The notes under the pieces: generated by a model
Told to the model about the DNA's origin: nothing
Databases searched by the model: none
What the model saw: only the letters and a program-made list of their open reading frames with translations
Program-made: the position numbers and the translations under genes
Part shown: positions 36,587 to 45,703 of the stretch, one piece after another
Layout: the number at the start of each line of letters is the position of its first letter
Numbering within the stretch: the first letter of the stretch is position 1
Source of the DNA: Pseudomonadaceae bacterium
GTDB lineage: Bacteria; Pseudomonadota; Gammaproteobacteria; Pseudomonadales; Azotimanducaceae
DNA: 64,000 bases
Direction: 5' to 3'
NCBI GenBank assembly: GCA_024743175.1
Contig: JANSXA010000015.1
Location: 1 to 64,000, forward strand

Positions 36587-36679
36587 CTGCACGGCCAGCC
36601 GCGGCCAGATTTTCCCTACTCGACCTGTTTCAGTGGGCGGCGTATGCTACCCGCTGAAACATCATCCAGGGGAGAAAAG

Positions 36680-38416
36680 ATGGCCGCGTTTCAACACCTA
36701 TTGCGTCTCACCATTCTGCTGAGCGCAGGCTCTGCGCTGGCATTAAGCCCGAACGAGCGAGTCGAAAATTTCCGTCTGCTTGACCACCAGGGTGGATCTC
36801 AGGAACTGTATTATTTTGCCGATGCACCCGCGATAGTACTGATGACACACAGTGCTTCCTGTGCAACTTCCGCAGGTGAGCTGAGCCAGTTCAATGCCTT
36901 GAAATCGGCCTACGAAGAGGCTGGGGTTGAGTTCATGCTGATCAATTCGCAGGATCAGCGCGACCGTATCCGAGCACATGCGCAGAAAGTATCCCTCTCC
37001 GCACCGGTGCTGATGGACACAACCCGAATTATCGGCGAGTCGATGCAACTGGAAACCGCAGGGGAAGTTCTTGTGGTTAAGCCCGACGACTGGTCGCTGG
37101 TCTACCGGGGACATGCTGCCGGCGCAGCAGATGCTTTAAGTCAGTTGATCAATGGCGGGACCATCGACGTGCAACAAACCCCGGCAAAAGGCTGTGATGT
37201 AGCGTTCCCGGAACTGGCACGTACCGAAGCCCATGCGAACATCTCTTACAGCGACACCATTGCGCCAATTCTGCAGGACAACTGTGTGACCTGTCACCGT
37301 GAAGGTGGCATCGGCCCCTGGGCAATGACTGACTACAACATGGTGCGCGGGTTCTCGCTGATGATTCGTGAAGTTGTGCGCACGCAACGTATGCCACCCT
37401 GGCACGCCGACCCACATTATGGCGAATTCGCCAATGACCGGTCGCTGTCAACTGAAGAGATACAGACCCTGGTGCATTGGATCGAAGCTGGCGCACCACG
37501 CGGTGACGGCGCTGACCCACTGTTGGAAATGGACCACAACTATCCTACCTGGGCACTCGGCGAACCTGATCTGATCATTGATATCCCTGCGGAAGAAGTG
37601 CCCGCTACAGGGGTAGTGGACTACAAATATAAAATGGTCGAAAACCCACTCAAAGAAGATGTCTGGGTTCGCGCCACCGAGCTGATACCCGGCGATCGAA
37701 GTGTATTGCACCATGTCATTACCCGCTTCGGAGAAGTGGAAACTCAAGGCCCACGCGCAGGACGACTGAAACGGGGTGGCGGTGGCAGCCTGGGCGGTTA
37801 CGTACCTGGTGCTGTTGCCCGCGACTATCCGGATAAAACAGGCACACTGTTCCCCGCCGGTTCGACCATAGAGTTTCAGATGCATTACACGCCAACCGGC
37901 AAGCCGGCCACAGATGCCTCACGGCTCGGCATCTATCTGCACGAGGCGCCACCTGAGCACGTGATGCAGGGCACCGTATTTATCAATCCGCGCATTCGTA
38001 TCCCAGCCGGCGCAGATAATCATTCAGAAACTTCAGAGCGTGTCATCCCTGAGGATGTGATCCTCTACAGCATGTTGCCGCACGCTCACTTTCGCGGCAA
38101 AGCATCAGAGTTTGTCGCGCATTATCCTGATGGAAGTGTTGAGAAACTGATCTCGGTACCGCACTACGATTTCAACTGGCAGACCAACTACGACTTGAAA
38201 GAACCCAAATTCATCCCGGCAGGCACCAGAGTGGTTCACAGAACCTGGTGGGACAATTCCGCGCGCAATCCGGCAAATCCTGATCCAACCAGAGATGTAC
38301 CCTGGGGACAACAATCCTGGGATGAAATGCTGTTTGGCACGATGAGCTACAGAGCCGCAACTGACGAAGAGAAAGCGGCCAGGAGCGCCGCAGCAACAAT
38401 CGGTGGAGAAGACTAA
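36680..38416 (+). CDS. Redoxin-cytochrome c-copper monooxygenase fusion protein
   Basis: 578 residues from the ATG at 36680, with GGGGAGA 5 bases upstream; the earlier frame start lies before it. A signal peptide ends near ALA-LS. Domain 1 (about 25-165) is a thioredoxin/AhpC-like fold with one Cys (SASCATSAGE, Cys61), so it lacks a CxxC. Domain 2 is a short cytochrome c with NCVTCH (202-206). Domain 3 (about 300-570) resembles copper type II ascorbate-dependent monooxygenases: HH344-345, MH401-402 and PHAH467-470 match the histidine pattern of the two copper sites. It is periplasmic. It would hydroxylate a substrate with electrons delivered through haem. The substrate is unknown. Its end overlaps DUF3667 by 4 bases, convergently. 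Confidence 0.82.
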   Translation: MAAFQHLLRLTILLSAGSALALSPNERVENFRLLDHQGGSQELYYFADAPAIVLMTHSASCATSAGELSQFNALKSAYEEAGVEFMLINSQDQRDRIRAHAQKVSLSAPVLMDTTRIIGESMQLETAGEVLVVKPDDWSLVYRGHAAGAADALSQLINGGTIDVQQTPAKGCDVAFPELARTEAHANISYSDTIAPILQDNCVTCHREGGIGPWAMTDYNMVRGFSLMIREVVRTQRMPPWHADPHYGEFANDRSLSTEEIQTLVHWIEAGAPRGDGADPLLEMDHNYPTWALGEPDLIIDIPAEEVPATGVVDYKYKMVENPLKEDVWVRATELIPGDRSVLHHVITRFGEVETQGPRAGRLKRGGGGSLGGYVPGAVARDYPDKTGTLFPAGSTIEFQMHYTPTGKPATDASRLGIYLHEAPPEHVMQGTVFINPRIRIPAGADNHSETSERVIPEDVILYSMLPHAHFRGKASEFVAHYPDGSVEKLISVPHYDFNWQTNYDLKEPKFIPAGTRVVHRTWWDNSARNPANPDPTRDVPWGQQSWDEMLFGTMSYRAATDEEKAARSAAATIGGED

Positions 38417-39372
38417 ACGGTCACCAGCGTCAACAACAGAACGGCCATCGTACTGGTTGGAATCAACAACAAAAAGTAGATGGCCATCTGTACAAAGTAC
38501 TTGGCGCAGGTGCGTCTGAAACTTTCGCCATAGTAGCGCCGCAGCGCTTTGAAGTGGTAGATGAGCAGCACGAACAGGAGCATTGGTCCCACGTACCCTG
38601 AAACTGCAGCAAAGATAGACGTACCTTCTGAATCCGGCAGAACCAGCATCAGGGCATACACCAGAAAAGCGAAGGTGTGCAGGTGAGTGGCAAACACCAG
38701 GTGCTCAACATAATATCTATGCGAACCGATATAGAGCAGCTGCAGAATGAGCGCAAACACAGGCAGCAGAAAGAACATGGCAATGGGCAGGTTGTCCATC
38801 ATTGCGCTCAGCGCTTCGCGCGGACGATAAACGACGTCGATAATGCGACTGACCAGAAAACGCTGCGTTGTTGATACCGGTTCACTGCCTTCTGCTGCAT
38901 TTTCTGCAAGCGCTAAGATAATCTGCTGCTGTATCCCGGTCTCTTCGCCGGCCAGCATGCGGTGTACTTTATCTCTGCGCTCTTCATCCAACATCTGATT
39001 GAGATCAGCCGCGACGTTGTCAGCCACAGACTCCACCGGGGCTGCGTCGCTGCCTGCCTGAAAGTCCGTATCAAGGTCAGAGCTATAGGACAGCAGAAAG
39101 AAGAAGCCCAAACTGATAAACAGGTACAATCGAATCGGACTGAGGTAGCTGGCCCTTCGGTTACGCGAGAATTCAACCGCAAGCTGTCCAGGCTTAGTCA
39201 GCAGCACGCGAAATGTATTGCCTATCCGCGAATCGACATCAAAAGTTTCTCGCAGCAGTTCCCATAACATCGGCGGAAGAGAACGCTGATAGTCACGCCG
39301 ATTCTGGCCGCAGTGGGGACAGAAATTACCCGAACGAGGTGTGCCGCAATTACTGCAGTTGGATTTATCCAT
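38413..39372 (-). CDS. DUF3667 membrane protein with N-terminal zinc ribbon
   Basis: 319 residues. A zinc ribbon (CSNCG and FCPHCGQN) occupies residues 6-24. Then comes the DUF3667 segment PPMLWELLRETFDVDSRIGNT, which is typical of the family. Four or more membrane helices follow (about 85-105, 195-220, 225-245, 255-275, 295-315). The central part (about 105-190) is soluble and acidic. Function is unknown. The gene is convergent with the copper monooxygenase gene and divergent from the HAD phosphatase gene (56-base gap). Confidence 0.82.
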   Translation of the reverse strand: MDKSNCSNCGTPRSGNFCPHCGQNRRDYQRSLPPMLWELLRETFDVDSRIGNTFRVLLTKPGQLAVEFSRNRRASYLSPIRLYLFISLGFFFLLSYSSDLDTDFQAGSDAAPVESVADNVAADLNQMLDEERRDKVHRMLAGEETGIQQQIILALAENAAEGSEPVSTTQRFLVSRIIDVVYRPREALSAMMDNLPIAMFFLLPVFALILQLLYIGSHRYYVEHLVFATHLHTFAFLVYALMLVLPDSEGTSIFAAVSGYVGPMLLFVLLIYHFKALRRYYGESFRRTCAKYFVQMAIYFLLLIPTSTMAVLLLTLVTV

Positions 39373-39428
39373 TATTATTATTGTGCAGCCTCAATTTAAC
39401 CTCGTATAGCTCGATCTGAAGGACCGCT

Positions 39429-40259
39429 ATGGATCTTATCGTTTTTGACCTGGATGGCACCTTGCTGAATGCCTCGGCGCAGATATCCCCCTACACGCGC
39501 AAGACCCTGTCGCTGCTGGCTGAGAAAGGCATTTTGTTTACCGTAGCAACCGGGCGCACGTTACATTCGTCCCGGGATGTGCTGGCAGACCACCCGTTCA
39601 CCCTGCCCCAGGCTTATAAAAATGGCGTTGTGATCTGGAATCCGGAACAGGCTTTGTACAGCCACCATAACTATCTGACCCTCAGCGAAATTGAGCATGT
39701 GCTGGAGGCGGTTATTTCCCAGGGACTGACACCCTTTATGTTCACGGTCTCACCGGGCAACATACACGGAGTCTATCATCCACCGCTACAGACTGACGTT
39801 GAACATCAGCTCGCTGCTGATTTTCGCGAGCGGGATCGTGTAGGCGTGTACCCAGCAGCAGAGATGCCTTTTGACGCAAAGATCACCAACATAAGTGCGC
39901 TGGGCAATCCTCTGGCCGTAGACGCCATAGAAGCGATGATTGCTGACGAACCTGGTCTGCTGGCGTTTGCCGGAATTGCCATCGAAGGCGCCCAGTTCAA
40001 GTGGATCGATATCCACCACATTGATGCCAGCAAGGGTAACGCCGTGAACGTGCTGAAACAGGAACTGGGCATATCCCGTGTGCTGTGTTTTGGTGACAGC
40101 GATAACGACTTGAGTATGTTTGCAGTAGCAGACGAAGCTTATGCACCCAGCAATGCCAAAGAGGTTGTAAAACAGGCAGCCACCGCTGTACTCGGGCACC
40201 ACGACGAAGATTCCGTAGCTCGATTTTTGCGTCAGCGCTTTGGCCTAGCAGAGGACTGA
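39429..40259 (+). CDS. Cof-type HAD-IIB hydrolase
   Basis: 276 residues, cytoplasmic. Motif I DLDGTLL lies at 7-13, with nucleophile Asp7 and acid/base Asp9. Motif II is in VATGRTLHSS, and the IIB cap domain spans about 85-185. Motif III/IV is KGNAVNVLKQEL and FGDSDNDLSMF. Cof-type enzymes dephosphorylate sugar phosphates, PLP or flavin precursors with low specificity. AAGGA lies 5 bases before the ATG. It converges on an acyl-CoA dehydrogenase gene. Confidence 0.92.
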   Translation: MDLIVFDLDGTLLNASAQISPYTRKTLSLLAEKGILFTVATGRTLHSSRDVLADHPFTLPQAYKNGVVIWNPEQALYSHHNYLTLSEIEHVLEAVISQGLTPFMFTVSPGNIHGVYHPPLQTDVEHQLAADFRERDRVGVYPAAEMPFDAKITNISALGNPLAVDAIEAMIADEPGLLAFAGIAIEGAQFKWIDIHHIDASKGNAVNVLKQELGISRVLCFGDSDNDLSMFAVADEAYAPSNAKEVVKQAATAVLGHHDEDSVARFLRQRFGLAED

Positions 40260-40274
40260 TTCAGCCCGACCGCC

Positions 40275-41510
40275 CTATTCTTCATCCAGATAGTATTCGA
40301 GTCCATCCAGCACCTGCTCGCCGGCCTCCAGACGCGCAATGGTCTGCAGATGCACCTCATCAGGTCCGTCATAGATTCTGAACGCCCGCGCTTTGCCAAA
40401 AGCGCGAGCCGCAGGTGTATCGTTGGTCACACCGCGGGCGCCATAAAGCTGAATCGCTCTGTCCGCAATGGCCTGATAAACTCGTGACACTGCCACCTTA
40501 ATCATGGATATCTGCTTGCGCGCGACTTTGTTGCCGACCACATCCAGCAGGTGCGCCGCCTGTTGCACAAGCAGACGGCACTGATCCAGCTCTATTCGCG
40601 ACAGGCTGATGGCCTCCTGCGTGGCGCCATATTCATCGATGCGTTTGCCGAAGGTGCTGCGCTCGGCGGATCGCTTCACCATGAGACTGATCAACACCTC
40701 ACATTCCCCAATAGCGCGCATGCAGTGGTGCAGGCGAGCCGGCCCCAGCCTGGCCTGCCCCATCGCAAAACCAGCACCCTCTTCGCCGAGCAGGTTTTCC
40801 GCCGGCACGCGCACATTTTCCATGCTGAACTCAGGGTGAGTACTGGTTGGCGAGACATGATCAAATACCGGCAGATCACGTTTGAATGACAGCCCCTGCG
40901 ACGCCCGCGGCACAATGACCATCGACTGACGTTTGGATTTTGGTGCATCCGAATCAGTTACTCCAACCACAATCAGAAACTCACAGTTTGTATGAGATGC
41001 ATTGCTGGCAAACCACTTGCGGCCATTGATCACATATTCATCGCCATCACGAACAATCGAAGTCTGCAGATTGGCAGGATCGGACGAGGCCACATCTGGC
41101 TCGGTCATCGCAAAGGCGGAGCCTGAAGAACCGTCAAGCAGTGGTTCGAGCCACTGTGTACGTTGCTCAGGCGTCGCAAATAACTGCAGCAGTTCCATAT
41201 TAGGTACATCTGGTGCATGACAGTTAAACACCCGCGACCCCCATTCCAGGCGCCCCAGCACCTCCGCCACGGCGGTAAACTCAAGGTTGCTTAAACGTGT
41301 ACCCGGTTCGTCGTCGGTGAGCCTGGGCAATGCCATGTTCCACAATCCCAGTTCACGGGCGTCTTCACGCAGTTCACGCTCGATATCCGGCACCGCCTGA
41401 CCGGCGCGCATCTGTTCACGCCATAAACGATTGTTCGGCAGAACTCTGGCATTAAAAAACGCGTTTACCTGATCGCGCATTTCCAGCGCTCGCGGGGGTA
41501 GGTCGAACAT
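40275..41510 (-). CDS. Acyl-CoA dehydrogenase (paralogue 1)
   Basis: 411 residues with the three-part ACAD fold. The N-terminal helical domain is LPPRALEMRDQVNAFF. The beta domain with FAD/acyl contacts is [17 protein letters not shown] and VINGRKWFASNASH. The C-terminal helical domain is RLGPARLHHCMRAIGE and QLYGARGVTNDTPAARAF. It oxidises the alpha-beta bond of acyl-CoA with electrons passed to ETF. It resembles the ACAD10/11 subfamily. A close relative is encoded divergently at 42011-43219. The DUF454 gene lies 40 bases upstream on the same strand. Confidence 0.93.
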   Translation of the reverse strand: MFDLPPRALEMRDQVNAFFNARVLPNNRLWREQMRAGQAVPDIERELREDARELGLWNMALPRLTDDEPGTRLSNLEFTAVAEVLGRLEWGSRVFNCHAPDVPNMELLQLFATPEQRTQWLEPLLDGSSGSAFAMTEPDVASSDPANLQTSIVRDGDEYVINGRKWFASNASHTNCEFLIVVGVTDSDAPKSKRQSMVIVPRASQGLSFKRDLPVFDHVSPTSTHPEFSMENVRVPAENLLGEEGAGFAMGQARLGPARLHHCMRAIGECEVLISLMVKRSAERSTFGKRIDEYGATQEAISLSRIELDQCRLLVQQAAHLLDVVGNKVARKQISMIKVAVSRVYQAIADRAIQLYGARGVTNDTPAARAFGKARAFRIYDGPDEVHLQTIARLEAGEQVLDGLEYYLDEE

Positions 41511-41550
41511 GCGGGTATTCCGTTTCAGAGGCTACAGGGAAATATCGCTA

Positions 41551-41916
41551 CTATATGTCAGGTGGTGACGGACGAGAAAGTACAAACACTGCTACGGCAA
41601 TGAGCACTATCGCCTGCAAACCCAGAATCAGCGGTGGCACGTGCAGCAGCACAGACACAACCAGCACTGCAACCATCGAAAGCGCCGCAACAAATTTAGT
41701 TCGAACATCAATAGAACCGTCACGACGCCAGTTCAGAATCATCTGACCAAAAACGCGATGGCCCAGCAACCAGTCGTGGAATCGGGTTGAAGATCGCGCA
41801 AAGGCAAACGCAGCCAACAGTACAAACGGCGTTGTTGGCAGCAACGGCAGTACAATACCCAGCACACCGAGCGCTAAGGCTATCGCGCCCACAGAAAACC
41901 AGACTATGCGTAACAA
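41551..41916 (-). CDS. DUF454 (YbaN-like) membrane protein
   Basis: 121 residues with three to four membrane helices. The N-terminal GVLGIVLPLLPTTPFVLLAAFAFARSS and the WLLGHRVFGQMILNW turn match DUF454/YbaN throughout, and the length is normal. The function of the family is unknown. It is placed between the two acyl-CoA dehydrogenase genes, and its stop lies 40 bases before the start of the minus-strand one, so co-transcription is likely. Confidence 0.9.
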   Translation of the reverse strand: MLRIVWFSVGAIALALGVLGIVLPLLPTTPFVLLAAFAFARSSTRFHDWLLGHRVFGQMILNWRRDGSIDVRTKFVAALSMVAVLVVSVLLHVPPLILGLQAIVLIAVAVFVLSRPSPPDI

Positions 41917-42010
41917 ACTAATTGCTCTAACGTCCCGAGCATTGATTAAATCCAGCTGCAGTTTCGACTATTCTACGCCTGAGTAAAAACATGACCATAC
42001 CAGGACCAAT

Positions 42011-43219
42011 ATGAGCAAAGCCGCCTCCGACATACAGATTCTCCAGGAGCGTTTAACAGGCTTCATGAATGAACACATTTATCCCAATGAGAGTCTCTAC
42101 CACAAACAGTTGAACAGCTTGCCGGATCGCTTTTCCACCGTGCCGCTGATGGAAGAGCTTAAAGCCAAAGCAAAAGCTGAAGGTCTCTGGAATTTGTGGC
42201 TTCCAACAGAGTACGGTGGTCTCAGCAATGAAGACTACGCCGGCCTTGCGGAAATCATGGGGCGGGTTTTATGGGCGCCGGAAGCATTCAACTGCAATGC
42301 GCCGGATACCGGCAACATGGAAGTTTTCCTCAAGTACGGAACGGATGCACAAAAGGAACAATGGCTGGAGCCGTTACTTGATGGTGAGATCCGCTCATCT
42401 TATGCCATGACAGAACCCGATGTTGCCTCCAGCGATGCCACGAACGTGCAGACGCGCATTGAAAAACAAGGTGATGAATACGTCATCAACGGGAAAAAGT
42501 GGTTCATCACCAACGCGCCTTATGAACGCACTAAAATACTCATCGTTATGGGTAAATCTGACCCGGACAATGCAAATCGTCATAAACAGCAGAGTCAGAT
42601 ATTGGTGCCTAAAGACACACCGGGCGTCAAAGTAGTGCGGCCCCTCACCACTCTGGGTTATGACGATGCGCCGCTGGGCCATGCTGAGGTTCACTTTGAG
42701 GATGTGCGCGTACCTGCAGAAAATATTCTGCTTGGTGAAGGCCGGGGATTCGAAATCGCGCAGGGGCGCTTGGGGCCTGGTCGCATCCATCACTGCATGC
42801 GCTTGATCGGCAGCGCGCAGCGAGCAGTGGAGTATGCCTGCCGGCGTGCAGTAAGCAGAGAAACCTTTGGTAATAAACTCTCCGAACACCAGTCTGTGCT
42901 TGAAGACATTGCCAGGTCGTTCAGCGAAATAGAGCAGGCTCGATTGCTGACCTTGAAAACCGCACGCAAAATGGACGAAGTGGGTGCTAAAGACGCTCGA
43001 GACCTGATTGCTGCATCTAAAATCACCGTGCCGCTGATGGCTCAAACCGTGATCGATCGGTGTATGCAGATTCATGGAGCCGGCGGTTTAACCGCAGACT
43101 ACCCAATGGCCGAAGCCTACAACTATGCACGTTGGTGCCGTCAGGCAGATGGACCGGATCAGGTACATATGATGGCGCTGGGAAAACAGATCATCAGGCG
43201 ATATACAGAAAACATCTGA
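42011..43219 (+). CDS. Acyl-CoA dehydrogenase (paralogue 2)
   Basis: 402 residues, full ACAD fold, with [49 protein letters not shown] and [17 protein letters not shown]. It has an intact flavin and acyl-CoA scaffold. It resembles paralogue 1 over its whole length (for example TEPDVASSD and RLGPxRxHHCMR are shared), so an ancient duplication is likely. AGGACC lies 5 bases before the ATG. It may be co-transcribed with the hybrid kinase 34 bases downstream. Confidence 0.94.
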   Translation: MSKAASDIQILQERLTGFMNEHIYPNESLYHKQLNSLPDRFSTVPLMEELKAKAKAEGLWNLWLPTEYGGLSNEDYAGLAEIMGRVLWAPEAFNCNAPDTGNMEVFLKYGTDAQKEQWLEPLLDGEIRSSYAMTEPDVASSDATNVQTRIEKQGDEYVINGKKWFITNAPYERTKILIVMGKSDPDNANRHKQQSQILVPKDTPGVKVVRPLTTLGYDDAPLGHAEVHFEDVRVPAENILLGEGRGFEIAQGRLGPGRIHHCMRLIGSAQRAVEYACRRAVSRETFGNKLSEHQSVLEDIARSFSEIEQARLLTLKTARKMDEVGAKDARDLIAASKITVPLMAQTVIDRCMQIHGAGGLTADYPMAEAYNYARWCRQADGPDQVHMMALGKQIIRRYTENI

Positions 43220-43253
43220 TAAATCGGGATAAGTTAAAGCGGACTACCCAGAC

Positions 43254-44882
43254 ATGATGCAGATTCTTAAACAGCACATCACCCGCTACCGCTTTATGGC
43301 ACTTGGTTTCCGTGTCGTCAGCCATATCGCCATTGCATTGATCGCAGTTTCAGTGCCGGAAGTAGGGCCAAATCGTTTCTGGCTGGCTGGCATTATTGTT
43401 GGACTGGGCTCTCCAACAGCAATTCTACTCAACCTTTACGTTAGTGAGAAATCACGCAACTGGATAGAGGCGCTGTTTGATCTGTTGCTGGTGGTTACGC
43501 TGGTGCATCTGGTCCCGCATCTGTGGATCGCCGCACTTTGCCTGGGGCTGATGGTTGCAATGGCCCCCAGCATCAGCCTGCACCCTTCCAGTCATTGGAT
43601 TTACATTGGATTTGGTTCACTGTTGTTATCTGGTATGACTTTTGCCTTGGTGATACACGATGTTGCAGGCTGGCATCTTGTAATTGCCGCAATCTCTGTC
43701 ACTTATCCCTCAATGCTGTTCTACACCTATTCACAGATGCGACGCGCTAACGAACTGGCAGGCGGGGCACAACTCATGCGCGGCATGACAGAGATGGCAG
43801 GCAGTGTTGCACATGACTTTAACAATATGTTGGCGGGCATCAGCGGTCATACCGAACTGGCAACGAGGAAACTATCCGCCGAGCACCCAGCCAGAGAAGA
43901 TCTGCTGCAGGTTATCGATGGCACCGAACGCGCCAGCCTCCTGTGCAACCAACTACTCAGTTTCGCGGGCCGAAATCTGGGGCGCAAGGAGCGCGTAAAC
44001 GTTCTGGTCGAGCTTGAAATCATAGCTGGCTTGATCGGCCCGGCGTTACCTGACGGGGTTATCGTCGAAATTACAGAGTCTGCAGAGCCCCTCTATATCG
44101 ATACTGAGATATCGCAACTACATCAGGTGCTGATGAATATTCTGCTCAATGCCGGTGAAGCTATGCTTGATAGCCGCGGACCCATTTCAGTGAGCCTCTC
44201 CCGCGTAAACACCGAGGGATCGAGCCAGGTGGTCATGACTATTGCTGATCGGGGCTACGGCATCGCTGACAGCGCCATTGGCAAGGTGTTTGATACTTTT
44301 TACACCACCAAGAAAAACGGACGCGGACTGGGTCTTGCTGCCACAAAGCGAATTATGCAGGACCTCAATGGTGATATTTCTGTCAACAACCGAACAGGGG
44401 GTGGCACAGAAGTTCATCTGACATGGCCAGAGTCAACGCAACAGACCACCAGAGCGGCGGTGGAACCCGGTGACTCCAGATCCAATGTTGCAGCGGATAC
44501 AGACTCCAGCAAACATAAGTTGATCCTGGTGGTGGATGACGACAAACGCGTACGTACCGTCGCTCAGCGTCTACTGAACCATCTGGCCTACGATGTACTG
44601 CTGGCCAGTGACGCTGAAGAGGCGAGTGACACGTTCAAACGCGAAAACAAACGCATAGATGCCATCCTTCTCGACCTGAAAATGCCTGGCCGGGACGGAT
44701 GGTCGGTTCTCGAAGACGTACGCAGAATCAATTCCGATACTCCGGTCATCATCTGTAGTGGTTTCAATCCCAGTGCATCGCACCCGGAGATCAAACGCAA
44801 TGACCCAAACCTTACCTACCTTAAAAAACCCTACCGTGCTGAAGAGCTGGCAGCTGCGCTGAAGCCTGTGGGAACCGGTTAA
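43254..44882 (+). CDS. Membrane hybrid histidine kinase with receiver domain
   Basis: 542 residues. Five to six membrane helices fill the first about 165 residues (QHITRYRFMALGFRVVSH, then regular spans). This is an integral membrane sensor without an extracytoplasmic domain. A HisKA domain follows with SVAHDFNNMLAGISGH (His near 185). The HATPase domain has the N-box NILLNAGEAM and GRGLGLAATKR. A C-terminal receiver domain (about 420-540) has VVDDDKRV, phospho-acceptor Asp in LLDLKMPGRDGW, and KKPY. The signal is unknown. It shares the HDFNN-type H-box and fused receiver with the kinase at 2213-4870, so both belong to the same phosphorelay style. Confidence 0.93.
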   Translation: MMQILKQHITRYRFMALGFRVVSHIAIALIAVSVPEVGPNRFWLAGIIVGLGSPTAILLNLYVSEKSRNWIEALFDLLLVVTLVHLVPHLWIAALCLGLMVAMAPSISLHPSSHWIYIGFGSLLLSGMTFALVIHDVAGWHLVIAAISVTYPSMLFYTYSQMRRANELAGGAQLMRGMTEMAGSVAHDFNNMLAGISGHTELATRKLSAEHPAREDLLQVIDGTERASLLCNQLLSFAGRNLGRKERVNVLVELEIIAGLIGPALPDGVIVEITESAEPLYIDTEISQLHQVLMNILLNAGEAMLDSRGPISVSLSRVNTEGSSQVVMTIADRGYGIADSAIGKVFDTFYTTKKNGRGLGLAATKRIMQDLNGDISVNNRTGGGTEVHLTWPESTQQTTRAAVEPGDSRSNVAADTDSSKHKLILVVDDDKRVRTVAQRLLNHLAYDVLLASDAEEASDTFKRENKRIDAILLDLKMPGRDGWSVLEDVRRINSDTPVIICSGFNPSASHPEIKRNDPNLTYLKKPYRAEELAAALKPVGTG

Positions 44883-44894
44883 TTGTTAAACCGG
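44875..44894. terminator. Possible bidirectional terminator between convergent genes
   Basis: CCGGTT at 44875-44880 and AACCGG at 44889-44894 form a 6-base-pair inverted repeat with an 8-base A/T loop, spanning the stop codons of the kinase gene and the downstream fragment. No run of T follows on either side, so it is a weak candidate. Confidence 0.25.
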
Positions 44895-45053
44895 GCGATC
44901 GATCTCCTGCGCCTCGCAAAACTTTACTTCCACACTTGATGGCGGGTGAGCGGCCATCGCAGCCTGGCTCGTCTGCTCCATTTTGCTCAACGCTGCGGAA
45001 GTAGCCAAAATGGCTTCTGCACTGGTTCTGATAATGCCGTTAACAACAATCAT
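44886..45053 (-). pseudogene. ABM-family (quinol monooxygenase) gene with an apparent internal deletion
   Basis: 55 residues from the ATG at 45051-45053, with AGGAG 6 bases upstream. The first about 30 residues (MIVVNGIIRTSAEAILATSA) match the opening of antibiotic biosynthesis monooxygenases. The last about 25 (AAMAAHPPSSVEVKFCEA) look like the usual end of the same domain. The middle about 40 residues, including most of the beta-sheet, are absent, and the join is in frame. Full family members have about 95 residues, so the product cannot fold normally. It could still be expressed. It lies 3 bases from the kinase stop on the other strand. Confidence 0.5.
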
Positions 45054-45153
45054 CGGGTTCTCCTGATCTGATTCGAGTGAACACCTCAACCTTAACCTGC
45101 CCCCTCACGGTGGTATGGAAAAGAGAGGCTTCGGTAAACCGGGAGGCTGAATT

Positions 45154-45591
45154 TCAGCCCACCGGTTCCGCCAGAAAAACGGGTATTTTACGCGACGTCT
45201 TCGCCTGATAATCATTATAAGGTGGATAAGCTTCTGCGCTGGCATTCCATAATCGGCTACGTTCTGATTCGTCTGAAACTTCACGAACGCGCATGGGCAT
45301 GACCCGTGTTTTATCGCGTATTTCTACGTCAGGGTGCGCGCGCAGGTTATAAACCCAGGACGGGTTTTTCGGCTGCCCACCCATTGAACCGATTAGGACA
45401 TAGTTACCGTCGACCTCAACGCGCATCAACGGTATTTTGCGGATGCCACCAGTCTTATTGCCTTTATGCGTCACAATGATGCAGGGCATACCTGTGTCTA
45501 ACAGCGTGGTGCCTTTTGTGCCGCCACTGCTTTCATAAAGTTCAACCTGCTTACGTACCCAGTCCAGCGTTGGGGGAATATACTCAGCCAT
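45154..45591 (-). CDS. Deazaflavin-type nitroreductase (DUF385) family protein
   Basis: 145 residues with a split-barrel fold. THKGNKTGGIRKIPLMRVEVDG, YVLIGSMGGQPKNPSWVYNLRAHP and YPPYNDYQAKTSRKIPVFL are the signatures of the F420-dependent (Ddn-like) nitroreductase family. In Actinobacteria these bind F420, whereas in Gammaproteobacteria the cofactor is usually unproved and may be FMN. No F420 biosynthesis gene is in the window. The gene is complete and stands in a run of small minus-strand genes. Confidence 0.88.
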   Translation of the reverse strand: MAEYIPPTLDWVRKQVELYESSGGTKGTTLLDTGMPCIIVTHKGNKTGGIRKIPLMRVEVDGNYVLIGSMGGQPKNPSWVYNLRAHPDVEIRDKTRVMPMRVREVSDESERSRLWNASAEAYPPYNDYQAKTSRKIPVFLAEPVG

Positions 45592-45703
45592 GCGGTGCTC
45601 CTAGAGTTTAACGGATCATCAGATCAGTGACGATTGCTTGAACAATACACCTACAATGTGAGCTTCGACAATCAAAGCAGTTTCATTTAACAGGGCAGAG
45701 AGC

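Noticed and set aside
42395-43075. A 226-residue minus-strand ORF inside acyl-CoA dehydrogenase paralogue 2
   Set aside because: It lies fully opposite a clearly conserved enzyme and lacks an RBS or known family.
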